Assembly (NCBI GenBank): GCA_023079485.1
Contig: CM041101.1
Coordinates: forward strand, 9,326,501-9,390,500
Reading direction: 5' to 3'
DNA from: Archilochus colubris
Taxonomy: Eukaryota > Chordata > Aves > Apodiformes > Trochilidae
Length of the DNA: 64,000 nucleotides
Below are positions 24,545-36,602 of the stretch, piece by piece. A program made the position numbers and the translations under genes. The notes under the pieces are model-generated. The model saw only the letters and a list, made by a program, of their open reading frames with translations, made no database searches and was not told the origin of the DNA. Position 1 is the stretch's first letter. Every line of letters starts with the position of its first letter.

Positions 24545-24770
24545 GGAAATGCTTTGAGAACGACTTTCTTGTATTTTTTTTTTTTTTTATTTAGAAACAG
24601 GCACAGAGTTTATTTTGGTCAAGAGATAGTCACACGCGAGGGCTTTAAATGGCAAAATTACGCAAGACAAATGAACAGTCTCACACTGCCTGAGCTGAAA
24701 ATGCACTTGGAAAAATATCTTCCCTGTTTGCTGCAGTCTCCAGCAGTTTGGGGGTTTATTTGTTAAGGCT
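24545..24770. promoter_or_regulatory. candidate conserved non-coding block
   Basis: After a T15-type run, the sequence reads CAGAGTTTATTTTGGTCAAG, then TTTAAATGGCAAAATTACGC and GGGGGTTTATTTGTTAAGG (forkhead-like). It is AT-rich and of complex rather than simple composition. No exon frame with splice sites fits. Regulatory role is inferred. Confidence 0.25.
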
Positions 24771-26071
24771 GGATCCTCAATCTAGGGTTTTTGTTTGTTT
24801 TTTTTTTCCTTATTAACTTTATTTTCTGCAGCACTCCATTCGAGGCTCTGTAGGGTGTTTGTGATGAGTGAGGAGGGTGGAAGCCCAAGGTGGATTCTTG
24901 GTATTGCTAAGGAAAGAAAAAAAACCCGAACCTTTTCCATATTTGCCTGTCAATAGTTTCGGGCTGTGGAGGAGGAAGGGTTTGGATGAGGAGTGGAAAC
25001 TTCCCGGTGTCCAAGGGATTGCTTTGAACTGGGTTTGGAGGCGGGATGCTCTGAAGGAGTTCAGGTCTGGTTCAGATTTCAGAGCACTGGGCCAAGGGTT
25101 TGGGGTGAAAACACACCCAAAATGTGTCCGTGCCTGCACACGCTTCTCCCCTCCAGGCCTCCTCACTGTGAGGTTCCTCCTCCTCCTGCCTCCTTTCCTT
25201 TTTCTTGTTGTTTCTTGTTGAATTATTCTCCCCAGCCCAGCCCTACAACACCCACCCAGTTCCTCACCGGGTGCTGGGGGTTGTGTCTGCTGGGAGGGTG
25301 AAGGGTGTAAGCAGGCTGGGTGAGGGGGGTGCAGGACACAGGGTTGGGTATTTTGGGAGAGGTGCCTGCCCTGCACGTGCTTTGCTTTCTGGCGAGCTTG
25401 AGTAGGCACGGGCTGATGGCCAGTAACCTGCCTCTGACCCCTCTGCCTTAAATATTCAGGATATTTAAAAGGAAGGCCAGTGCTCCCTTGCCTTCCCATC
25501 ACAGCCAGGTCAAGTGCCTGTTTCCCTTGGCCACAGGATCCAGCACATCCTTGGATGGTGTCCACCCCTCACCTTGGCTGGCTGGGATTTCTGGGGGTCC
25601 TTCAGAGAAGGGCTGGCTGGGACCCCCCTTTCCCTCCCCGGGGTGCTGGAGGATGAGCTCCTGTCTTTTCTCCTGGGTCCATGGGTAGTGACCGGGTCAC
25701 ACCCAGCATCCCAGCTCCTGGGAGTTCATGGGAGTGCCCAGTCCCTCCTCCCATCAAGCAGAGAGCTGGGGAGCACTGTGCAAACCCCCTGGGGCAGACC
25801 CTGAATTTCCAGGAATTTCCAGGGGTTCCAGTTGTGGTCACTCAGCCCCGGGTGACGTGGTGCCTGGGGGTTGTTTTCTATCAGCATCCTGTGAGAGCTG
25901 ATGTGAGGCCAACCCCCCAGGGACAGGGATGTTCCCATGTACCAGGGGGATGCCCCCCAGGGCTGCTAGTGCCAGCACAGGGGCTCCTTTGGGCAGTGAC
26001 AGTGGCACCTGGCTGGAGCATGGGGTCTGGGGACATGTCCCCTCTGCCTGTCCCAGGGGGTGGTGGCACTG

Positions 26072-26340
26072 GGGTGCTGGGAGCAGTGATGGGATTTTGG
26101 GAGCAGTGATGGGATGCTGGGAGCAGTGATGGAATGCTGGGTACATGGAGGGGATGCTGGGAACAGTAATGGGATTCTGGGAGCAGTGATGGGATGCTGG
26201 GAGCAGTGATGGGATGCTGGGAGCAGTGATGCCATGGTTGAAGCAGGGAGGGGATGCTGGGAGCAGTGATGGGATTTTAGGAGCAGTGATGGGATTCTAG
26301 GAGCAGTGATGGGATGCTGGGTACATGGAGGGGATGCTGG
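26072..26340. repeat. 20-bp minisatellite, about 13 copies
   Basis: The consensus unit is GGGATGCTGGGAGCAGTGAT, repeated imperfectly. Some units have GGGTACATGGAG or GAAGCAGGGAG in place of the GGGAGCAGTGAT part, and the GGGTACATGGAG variant occurs twice, implying higher-order duplication. It lies about 0.7 kb upstream of exon 2. The Ser/His/Pro-rich minus-strand frame across it (LLPASHHCSQHP-like) is a repeat artefact. Confidence 0.93.
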
Positions 26341-27041
26341 ATCTGTGTTTTTTTGCCAGAGGAGCATCTCTGCCTTGCTGGGCTTTCACTTCCCTGTGCT
26401 GGGATTTCCCCACCAGGATGGGTGCTCTCTGCTGAAGGTGGCCAGGGCTGTGGGCTCAGCAGTTCATTTCCCACTCTGTAAAGCCTGGATGATAATCAGT
26501 TCAGAATCCCAGGGAGAAAGCTGACCCCGTGCAGGTGACTGAAGACACTTCCCAGACTTCAGTTAATTTTGGGCTTGCAGCCAAAAGTGGTGACTCCCAG
26601 ACCCCTCCCTGAAGACCCCTTGGCCAAGTGTCCATGCCAGTGCCTTTCTCTAGGCACGTGTTTGCTGGTGACAACTTGAGGGTGCTGGGGGTCTTGGGGT
26701 GAGGGGTGCTGGGGACGCCCTGAGGTCTCCTGGCAGCTCCTTGCAGCTTTCCCCAGGGGCCACCAGCCAGCCCCTTCCTCCCAGGGGATTGTTTTGCAAG
26801 CAGCGTGACAGGATGAGGAGGAAATGTGCCAGGAATGGCTCCATGTCTCCTCTCAGGAGAATCAGAGTCTATTTTTAACACCCCCCTCTCCCCCTCCTCC
26901 CATTCCCCTCGGGATGCTGGGATGCAGGCAGGCATCCCCCAGCCCCTGCTGCCTGCAGAAGATGCCCCCCCCCCATACTCCCCCTTTTTCAGAACCTTTC
27001 CTAGACTGAAGACTCATCCCTGTTCCTTTCTTCTCTTACAG

Positions 27042-27307
27042 ATTTCTCCAACCAAGTCAATTCCACATCCCTGAACTCTCCCACGAGCCGGGGGCCCATG
27101 GCCACCCCATCCCTGCACCCATCCATCGGGCCAGGCATAGGTTCCTCACTGGGCTCCCCAGGCCAGCTCCACTCGCCCATCAGCACCCTGAGCTCGCCCA
27201 TCAATGGCATGGGACCTCCCTTCTCTGTCATCAGCTCCCCCATGGGCCCACACTCGATGTCTGTCCCCTCCACCCCCAGCCTGGGATTCGGCACCAGCAG
27301 CCCACAG
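27042..27307 (+). CDS. RXRA: RXRA coding exon 2: N-terminal domain
   Basis: This exon encodes most of the N-terminal A/B domain of retinoid X receptor alpha, the nuclear receptor that heterodimerises with RAR, PPAR, VDR, LXR, thyroid receptor and others. Two bases complete a split Asp codon and 88 codons follow, ending in phase 0 before GTAAGG. The start FSNQVNS and the run INGMGPPFSVISSPMGPHS are diagnostic of the alpha paralogue rather than beta or gamma. The region is rich in Ser, Pro and Gly with several Ser-Pro pairs, typical of a disordered ligand-independent activation domain (AF-1) that is phosphorylated in mammals. It is five residues longer than the human exon: the extra residues fall around GIGSSLGSPG and near the start. 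The acceptor is TTCTCTTACAG at 27031-27041. Confidence 0.97.
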
Positions 27308-30300
27308 GTAAGGAGGAGGGGACTGGGATGTGCTGCTGCCTCCTTAGCTGGGGACAAGGCAGCTCCATGGGCACCCAAGGGTGGCAAAAAGCAGAAACCC
27401 AAGGGGGAAGCTAAGCCAGAGACATCCTGCTCCTCTGACCAGAGCTGGGGGGCTTTGGGGCTGCCCTGGGGGGGCTATGGGGGAGCAGCATGGCCACCCA
27501 TCATCTCCCATCACTTGTCCCCTTTGGTCCTGCCCTGTCCACCCCCAAGCTGGGGGTGAAAGTGGAGCAGTGACTACCCTGGGGGCTGTTGTAGGAGCCA
27601 AAACTACCTTAAATCTGTCTGCACCCTATGGTTCTCACCTGAGCAGTCCCATTCCCTCTCTGGGTACCACCACATCCATCCCCTTTGGGTCCCCATGGCA
27701 CGTGCCAGGGTGTCCCCTGCCCCTTGCCAACGGGGCTGTTTTCTCCTTGCAGGGGAAGATGTTTGCAGACTGAAGATTATGTAAAAACCCCTCCAACCCC
27801 AGCAAGATAAGCTCTTTTTAAAAATAGCAAGCCCAAGGCATGCTGGCCAGCCCCTGCCACCTGTTGCTGGCTGCTGGCAGGGTGTATGTTTAGTAAAAGG
27901 GCAGATTAAGGAATTGGCCACCACCTGCCACTCACTGGGGGTTTATTTATTCCAGACCCTCTCTGGGAGTCAGGCACCTGCCAGTACCTTTATTTTTAAA
28001 TATTGGCCTGATTTATTTTCAGAGATAACAGGTCTTTTTCCAGAGCTGGGAAGGGTTATGCTGAGTCCTGTCCCCAGGGACCACCACCCACCCCCAGCAT
28101 CCTTGTGCTGGCTGGAGGGGCAGCAGCTTCTCCCATGTGGGATCCAACCCCCATCACCCCATAGAAGTGTGGGGTGCTGCACCCCACAGCCTGGTGTAGC
28201 CAGGGCTGCCTGGGTCCCAGTGCCTGGAGAAAGAGCAGAGTGAACTTGTCACCTCCTGTCCCATGGCCAAGGGAAGGGGAACTGAAAGGGTGCCTGGGAG
28301 AGAGTGCCAGAGTGGTGGGGAAGGAGTGGGAAAGGGGGATGTGAAGTATCACAGGGGTGAGCCACAGGCTGGGGAAGAAATGGGGAAGGGGTGATGTGCC
28401 CCCAGCTCCAGTTGTGAGGCTTGGGTTGCTTTAGGGACTGACGAGCCAGGGGAACTGATATAAAACACAGCCATGGGGCAGAAGGGGAACTGAGAGCGTG
28501 GTCAGATGGTGCCAGGGAGCCAGGAGGCAGCGTGGTGGCTCCAGCCCTTGTGCCTTTGCTTGGGGACTCTTCTGAAGTGGTTTTCCCAGAGGTGACAGTC
28601 AGGAGGTCTTTAGCCTAATGATTCCTGCCATCTGTTCCCTGTCTGGGTGAATTAGATCCTCATCCCTGCTGTGGGTGGAGGTGCCTACCTGGGAAGAGGA
28701 GGAGGAGGAGGAGGGTTGGATGCTGGGAGGGCAGCACAACCCCTGCTCTGCTGCACGGGTGGGCAAAGCACTGGGGGTAATGATGCGTGTGGCCCCCTCG
28801 CTGGGTGGGGGTGGCACTGATGGAAGGTGGTTTGAATCAGATGGCAGATGCCACTTGCCATCAGGCCATGCCTCGTTGCCTCTGGAAAACCAGCAGAGCA
28901 GAAGGGCACGGAGAGGGTGAGGTGTGGTGGGTCCCATGGGGTGGGTCCCCGGCTCCTGCTGGCACCCTGATGGGCAGGAACCAGCAGGTTCCCAAACATT
29001 GGATCATTTTCCCTCTCCTGTTTGGTCCAGTGGAGGCTGAGGAGCCAGCAGCCCTCAGCACTGGTGCTGGAGGATGCTCAGAGGTCACCTCTGCTGGTGA
29101 CCTCCCACTCTACACTTTCTGGGACCTTGTCCTGCTTCTTCCAAACGCAGCCCCAAAATCATGGCACGAGGCAGGGTGTCCTGCTGGGGGGTCCCAGCAG
29201 CCAGGGAGTCCCCCACAGCCCTTGGGGAGGGGATACTGGTGCTGAGCTGGGTTGGGGGTGAGGTGTGGGGGGCTGGATTGCAGTAGCAACCAAAGTCCCA
29301 GGTAAACCAGGAGGCTGGACCCAGCAGCTCTGCTGCTTAACTGGGATTTAACAGATATTTAAACCCTCTCACCTAAAGATTCTTTGGAGGGAATAAAACA
29401 GAAAAAAGCAGAATTTTCATTAAGAGCTGGAAGGGAGGGACTTTCCACATGGCTGGCAGGGCTGTGCTGTGCCAGCAGCCACCCCGGGTATCACTGCCAG
29501 CAGTGGGGGGGAGCTGGGAAGGGAGCACGTAGAGATCAGACATAGGATTAGGCTTTTCCAGAGCTGCTCTTTGCCTTTGCACTGTGTTCTTTGTAAAGGT
29601 GTCTGGAGAGGGTTGGTTGTTTTTCTGTTTTGTTTTTTTTTAATCCTTTGGATGGGAGGAGGCATAAAGCTCTGTGTGCCAGCAGGGACAGGAATTGGTT
29701 CCCAGTGCAATGAACTGAACAGGGAATGGGGAGGAGCTGAGGAGTCCTGGGGTCACTGGGGATGCAGAGCATCAGTTCCTCACTCCCTGGCTGAGCTGGG
29801 GTTGTCCTGCCAGGCTTGGGGGGATGGGGGTTCCTGCCTTCCCCTCTGCCTCCCCCCTGCCTGCACGTGCTGCCTCTTTCAGAAGGGGAAGATGTTGGGC
29901 AGGCGCCAGGGTGGGGTGGGAACCCCGGGCTGCTCCTGATTCCTCCACTGAGGTTTTGGGCTGGTGCTGCCAGAGGAACCAATGACTTCCCCCAACCCAG
30001 CCCAGGGTGACTCAGCTCCAGCTAGAACATCCTGCTGATGCATGGGGTTGGGGAGGGTGGTGGGAGCCCCTCACCCAGCCTTCTGGGCTGACACAGGGTG
30101 CAGGGTTCAGCCCGTCTTGTCCTGTCCCATCACCTTAAGGTGCCCTCAGGGGACTGGGGGAGGTGATGGCAAAAGGCGTCTTCAGCAGGCAGCCCCTGGC
30201 CTCTGCCTTCACTCCCACATGGCAGGGGTTGGTGACACAGAGTGACACAAGCCATAGCCACCAGCTGCACCTGGGAAATGGCTTAATTTCAAAAAAAAAA

Positions 30301-31097
30301 GCAAAAAAAAAAGCACTGGGAGGAATTGCTGGAGCTGGTGACCCTGCAGCTATAGAGGGATGTGCTCTGCAGTGCTGGCAGCTCTTGCTTGCAGGGTAGC
30401 CCAAGGAGAGGCCCTGCTTGGGGACCTGCAGGTCCCAAAGAGAGATGCTCCTCCCTGGGGACCCACTTGTCCCTCCCTGTCACAGCATAACTGAGCAGCA
30501 GGTAAATCCCAGGAGTGCAGCACCAGGTCCTGGCTGCCTTTCCTTCATCAGCTGGCAGAGGGGGGGATGGGAGAGGGAGGCAGCTCCATCACTCTTCTCC
30601 AGGATGGATTTACCTTGCTCTGCTTTGTGGTTATCAGTCACCTGCCTGCCAAGAATTCCCCACCAGCCTGGAGAGTTTCAAGCTGGAGGAACTGGCTGTG
30701 CTCCTCTAATTGACAGATCACCAGCCTTGGGTTTTCCCTGAATTAATTTGTGACAAGTGCAGTTGCTGAGTGTCTCTCTTAGGGAAGAGAAGCCCAGCAA
30801 AGCAAAGCAAAGCACAAATCCCCTGTACCCAGCCTGGATTTAGCAACTGGCAGGGACAGAAGGTCTGTGACCATCCCTGGCAGGCTGGTCCCTGGGAGGA
30901 CATCCATGGTGCCCCTGGCCAGTGCTCAAACCCTCCTCTGGGTTCAGCGTTTTGGGGAGGTGATGTAAGTGGTAGTTGTCCCCATTGGAAGCTTGTCCCC
31001 TGCCTGTCCCTCCTGCCCTGTGTCCGAGTGCTGCTGAGCTGGCTTGGCCCTGCGTAGCCTTGGCTCCTCACTGAGTGCTCTGCTTCTGTCTTGACAG
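27308..31097 (+). other. RXRA: RXRA intron 2
   Basis: A GT-AG intron of 3790 bp (donor GTAAGG, acceptor TGTCTTGACAG). It contains an AT-rich candidate regulatory block at 27900-28060 and short A-rich runs near 30291 and 30303. The remainder is GC-rich sequence in which I see no gene or recognised repeat. Confidence 0.93.
27900..28060. promoter_or_regulatory. candidate conserved block in intron 2
   Basis: The segment includes CAGATTAAGGAATTGGCC, GGGGGTTTATTTATTCC, CCTTTATTTTTAAATATTGG and CCTGATTTATTTTCAGAG. These forkhead/MEF2-like and homeodomain-like words stand out from the GC-rich intron. Function is unproven. Confidence 0.25.
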
Positions 31098-31251
31098 CTC
31101 AACTCACCCATGAACCCTGTCAGCAGCAGCTCAGAAGACATTAAGCCACCCCTGGGGCTCAATGGAGTCCTCAAAGTGCCAGCACATCCCTCAGGAACCA
31201 TGGCCTCCTTCACCAAGCACATATGTGCCATCTGCGGGGACAGATCTTCAG
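31098..31251 (+). CDS. RXRA: RXRA coding exon 3: end of A/B domain and first half of zinc finger 1
   Basis: Fifty-one codons plus the first base of a split Gly codon. The exon carries the end of the N-terminal domain ([19 protein letters not shown]) and then enters the DNA-binding domain. [11 protein letters not shown] supplies the first two zinc ligands, Cys135 and Cys138 in human numbering. The second pair is on the next exon, so the intron splits finger 1, as is usual in this receptor family. The exon has one extra Ser compared with the human run SSSED. The conserved MASFTKHIC lead-in precedes the finger. The acceptor follows a pyrimidine-rich stretch; the donor is GTAAGG. Confidence 0.97.
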
Positions 31252-33053
<1,802 letters not shown>

Positions 33054-33840
33054 TGAGCAGCACCCGGATGCTGGGTGGTTGCACCAGGGCTCAGAGGCAC
33101 TGAGCTGGTCACCAGGCTGGTGACAACCACTTGTGCTCCTGAGGTTTGGTGCCCTGGAACTTGCAGCTGCCACATGTTGAGTGCAGAGGTGGCAGGAGGT
33201 GTGTGTTGGGTGACAAGTGCTACCCCCTGGCCTGGCCCTTCTGTCTCTGTGCATCCTGGAGAACAGGGGCTGATCAGGAGACATTGGCAGGATAAAGATG
33301 ACATTTAATTCACTGCTAATTGCTAATCACCTTGCTGTTGAGGAGGTGAGAGGCTCCTGCCCATGTCCCAGCTGTGCTGTTTGCAGGGCAGAGCTCTCAA
33401 GAGGGGCAGGGACACATGGTGACATATTGTCCTTCTCACCAGGGTCCTCTTCTCAGGCACCAGTCCCCAGCACCAGCTGCTCTGACTCAGTAGCAGTTCC
33501 TAGCTGTAACAATTCTGCATTTCTCTCTCTGTGGGAAGAAAAAAATTCAGCCTTGTGAAAGGTATCTGTTGTCCCTTTAGTGGAATTTAAACTCAGGATC
33601 TAAAACTCCTTGCCAGTGCCTCTTTGAAATGCTCTTATTAAATGCTGACTGTGCCTGTTCTAAACTGCTGGCAGAACAGCCTTTTACCAGACACCATGTC
33701 AGAATGACCCCAGGGTGCTGCTCACTTCTCTGCTGCCTTCTCCCCTTACATCCTCAGAGCCCCATTTGCCTCCCTGTCGGGCTGATAAATCCCTCCCTGT
33801 GCTGAGTGGCTCTGGTTGCAGGAGCAGAGCTCCAGCCTGG

Positions 33841-33862
33841 CTCTCTCTCTCTCTCTCTCTCT
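33841..33862. repeat. (CT)n microsatellite
   Basis: Eleven perfect CT dinucleotides in intron 4. It is simple repeat. Confidence 0.95.
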
Positions 33863-34864
33863 GAAGAGCCCTTGGCCTTGTCTGGAGCTGTGATTGAGTA
33901 GGGTTGAGCCAGAGCTGTGCTGGGTGTTGAGCAGCCCCTGCTTCACGGGGTTACCCAAGGACCTGCAACCTGCAGAACCTTCAGAGGTCAAAGCTGGGAT
34001 TGCAGTGGGGTGAGGGCACCCAAGGGTCCTCTGTGGCCCTGCAGAGCTTAACCCTTTGTTTGGTGCTCGGGAGGGAAGATTTCTGGCCCAAGCCAGGGTG
34101 TCCAGGAGGCAGTGGCTCTGCCAAGTGTGGCTGGAGAGAGGACATGGTTGGAGGGAGCAGGAGAGATGGTAGCACATTGATTTTAACAGTGCACAGCTGG
34201 AACCTCCAAGAAACATCCTGGGGTGCTTATGGTCCCTTCCTCACACTCCCCCCAAAGCAGTGCATATTTGATAGAGGGTTTCTAAAAGCTGCTTCTTGGA
34301 GCAATCACTGTAGAGCACTTGCATGGTCTCCCACCATGCCCCTTCCTTGTCTTTCTGGTCCTTTTTACATCATTGCCAGCTTGGCAGGAAAATCTTAAAT
34401 GTCTGTGTCTTAGAAATCTTAAGTTTAAATGGTGAGATGGAGACACTGAGAAAACATCTCCAAAGAGGAGTGGCACACACATGGAGCTTCTTGTGCCAGG
34501 GGTTGGCATTGCCCTGGGTGCTTGGCAGGTGGGCAGAGCCATGGAGCATGCTGGATCCCATGGGAGATGTGGGGGAAAGTCCAGTCTCTAGCCCCAGCAG
34601 ACTCCAGAGACTAAAAAACCAAGAAGTCTTTTGTGCAGCACTTGCTTCTGGGGTGAGAAATGGAGTTGTAGGTAGGTGTGGAGCATCCCATCCCCCTGGC
34701 ATTGCCCCTGGAGCCTTGCAGTGCCAGCTGCAGACCCAGCTTCCTTTTTGACCCCCAGAACATCTCCCCCCAAAGGGAACTCCAGCAGTAGTGCTTTAAC
34801 ACTGACATCCCAGGACCAGGTACCTGCTTCCTGCCTACCACTGGCAGTGATTGCATGGGCAGCA

Positions 34865-35035
34865 CCACTAAAATTACTGGTCCATTAATTAATTCCTAGA
34901 TGGTGGTGGAATTCCCCAGGGAGCACGTACGGGATGAGGACTCTATTAATTCATCTTGATTAACATTATCACAGTGAATACCAAATGAATTCATAACCAT
35001 CAGCCAATTATTTAAAAGTGTGACAGATGGGATCT
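34865..35035. promoter_or_regulatory. candidate conserved block in intron 4
   Basis: The segment contains CCATTAATTAATTCC, CTATTAATTCATC, TTGATTAACATTATC, CCAAATGAATTCATAACC and GCCAATTATTTAAAAG. This is a dense run of homeodomain-like cores inside a GC-rich intron, similar in look to the block at 7160. Enhancer function is inferred, not shown. Confidence 0.33.
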
Positions 35036-35898
35036 TGGTAACTCTAGAAGTGCACTCAGGCAGTGCTGCTTGGTCTTCTGATGCTGGTGATGCACGAGCA
35101 GAGCTTCAGAGAAGGGCAGAGAGCTGGTGGGTATAATCCCCATCAGGGGAAAGCTGGAGTAGCTCCCCTGCTCCCTGGATAAAGCTCTCTCTTGTTATAA
35201 AACCAGAAATTCAGTGTTTCATGTCAGGTTTGGAGATGTTCTTCTGTCCTAGGTTTGAAAGTATGAAGTTGGATCTCACTAAGCTTTGGTTTTGAGTATC
35301 TCTGGAGTTTCACATGGGAGATCTGCCTGATTTGTCAAAAAAGGTCTCCTCCCCATTGCGTCCATCCCAGCTCTCAGCTGCTGCCCATCCCCAAGCCAGG
35401 AGCCTTGTCTTTGTCCTTACACCACTCCTGTTTTGGGGGATGGTTTGGGGCTGAGTCCTGCATTGCTGTTTCTTTTGGCTGTGGGGGTCCTGTGGAAGGA
35501 TGGGGGATTGCTGCAGGGCTGTGCTTTTGCCATCAGGTTTTGGGGATCTTGTCTTAAGGGGGTGAAAGGCTGCAGAAGTGGAAGATCCCTTCTGGTGTGT
35601 GCATCCTTACTTGCTGCTCCTTGATAAAAACGTTTCAGGTAGGTCCTGGCCCCGTGTCCAGAGCCAGTGAGCCTCATGGCCTCTGAGATCCTGCAGCTAT
35701 AATAAATAAGCAACTGGGAGCAATTTTTCCCTATGATTTACTGCCAGCTGTCTGAGGCTTTTGGTTTTTGTTCTCTGTCTTCCACCAAGTGCTGGATGAG
35801 CAACAAAATGAAGACTTCCATCAGGGGTATTACAGTCATGGGGGTGGCTGTTTGCATCCAGGAGCACAACTTTCTGTGCTTGATCTGTTACTCATCAG

Positions 35899-36308
35899 GG
35901 TTCATAGAATCATAGAATTGGCTGGGTTGGAAGGGACCTCAGAGATCATGAAGTCCAAACCTTGAACCACCGTTGCAGTTGCTAGACCATGGCACTGAGT
36001 GCCACATCCAGGCTCTTTTTAAATATCTCCAGACACGGAGAATCCACTACTTCCCTGGGCAGCCCATTCCAATGCCTGATCACCCTCTCCAGAAAGAAAT
36101 TCTTTCTCATCTCCAACCTAAACCTCCCCTGGCACAACTTGAGACCCTGCCCTCTTGTCTTGCTGAGAGTTGCCTGGGAAAAGAGCCCAACCCCCCCCTG
36201 GCTCCAACCTCCTTTCAGGGAGTTGTAGAGAGTGATGAGGTCTCCCCTGAGCCTCCTCTTCTCCAGCCTGAACAGCCCCAGCTCTCTCAGCCTCTCCTCA
36301 TAGGGTTC
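35899..36308 (-). mobile_element. CR1 LINE 3' fragment (5'-truncated)
   Basis: The + strand starts with GTTCATAGAATCATAGAATT, the reverse complement of the CR1 tail, so the element is on the minus strand. From about 36025 to 36265 it is nearly identical to the copy at 2315-2842, including the run of seven or eight C bases after GAGCCCAA. The 5' end is truncated earlier than in that copy. It lies antisense to the gene in intron 4. Confidence 0.93.
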
Positions 36309-36426
36309 AGGGTGTCTGTGGAGCAGCAGCCTTAGGGTTTTAAGGGAAAATGTAGAAACTGCTGTTAAGAGAGGCCAAGGTCTTGCGTGGAGGTAGGAGT
36401 GAACACTGAGGGTCCTGGGGTCGAGG

Positions 36427-36602
36427 GTTGTCAGGCACTGGAATGGCCCAGGACAGTGGTGGAGTCACCATCCCTGGAGGCATTTAAAAGGCATTGGGAC
36501 CTGGTCCTTAAGGACAGGGTTTAGTAGTTAGATTGTGGTGTTGGTCAAAGGTTGGACTGGATGAGCTCGGAGGTCTCTTCCAACCTAAACCATTCCGTGT
36601 GT
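36427..36602 (+). mobile_element. CR1 LINE 3' end fragment, other subfamily
   Basis: The segment reads CACTGGAATGGCCCAGGAC, GGTGGAGTCACCATCCCTGG, then GGTTGGACTGGATGAGCTCG and TCTTCCAACCTAAACCATTC. This is a CR1 3' end on the + strand. Its TTAAGGACAGGGTTTAGTAG part matches the inverse of the copy at 3338-3445, marking a subfamily different from the larger fragments. It lies about 120 bp from the previous CR1 in opposite orientation. Confidence 0.85.

Larger units (their letters stand above)
1..27041 (+). other. RXRA: RXRA intron 1, 3' portion (non-coding)
   Basis: No exon of a recognisable protein was found in this stretch. It ends in a pyrimidine-rich acceptor with AG at 27040-27041, directly before coding exon 2. 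Exon 2 opens with the last two bases of a split codon, so at least one coding exon must lie upstream. In mammals that exon encodes about ten residues and is separated by a very long intron, so calling this intron 1 is an inference from family gene structure. The stretch holds CR1 fragments (2315, 3338, 11336, perhaps 17985), a MIR-like relic (23909), AAGG and ATT microsatellites (10814, 12010), a 20-bp minisatellite (26072) and several AT-rich candidate regulatory blocks listed separately. The remainder is GC-rich unique-looking DNA in which I see nothing specific. An alternative first exon inside it cannot be excluded. Confidence 0.8.

Noticed and set aside
24819..25565. Minus-strand frame of 248 codons in intron 1
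   Set aside because: No domain or motif recognised and no sign of exon structure; treated as chance.
1..27041. Coding exon 1 of RXRA within the window
   Set aside because: No ATG-started segment encoding the expected short N-terminus followed by a donor in the right phase was found by eye; it is most likely upstream.
33981..33999. AGGTCAAAGCTGG as a DR1 response element
   Set aside because: Only the first half-site is good; the second matches AGGTCA at too few positions.
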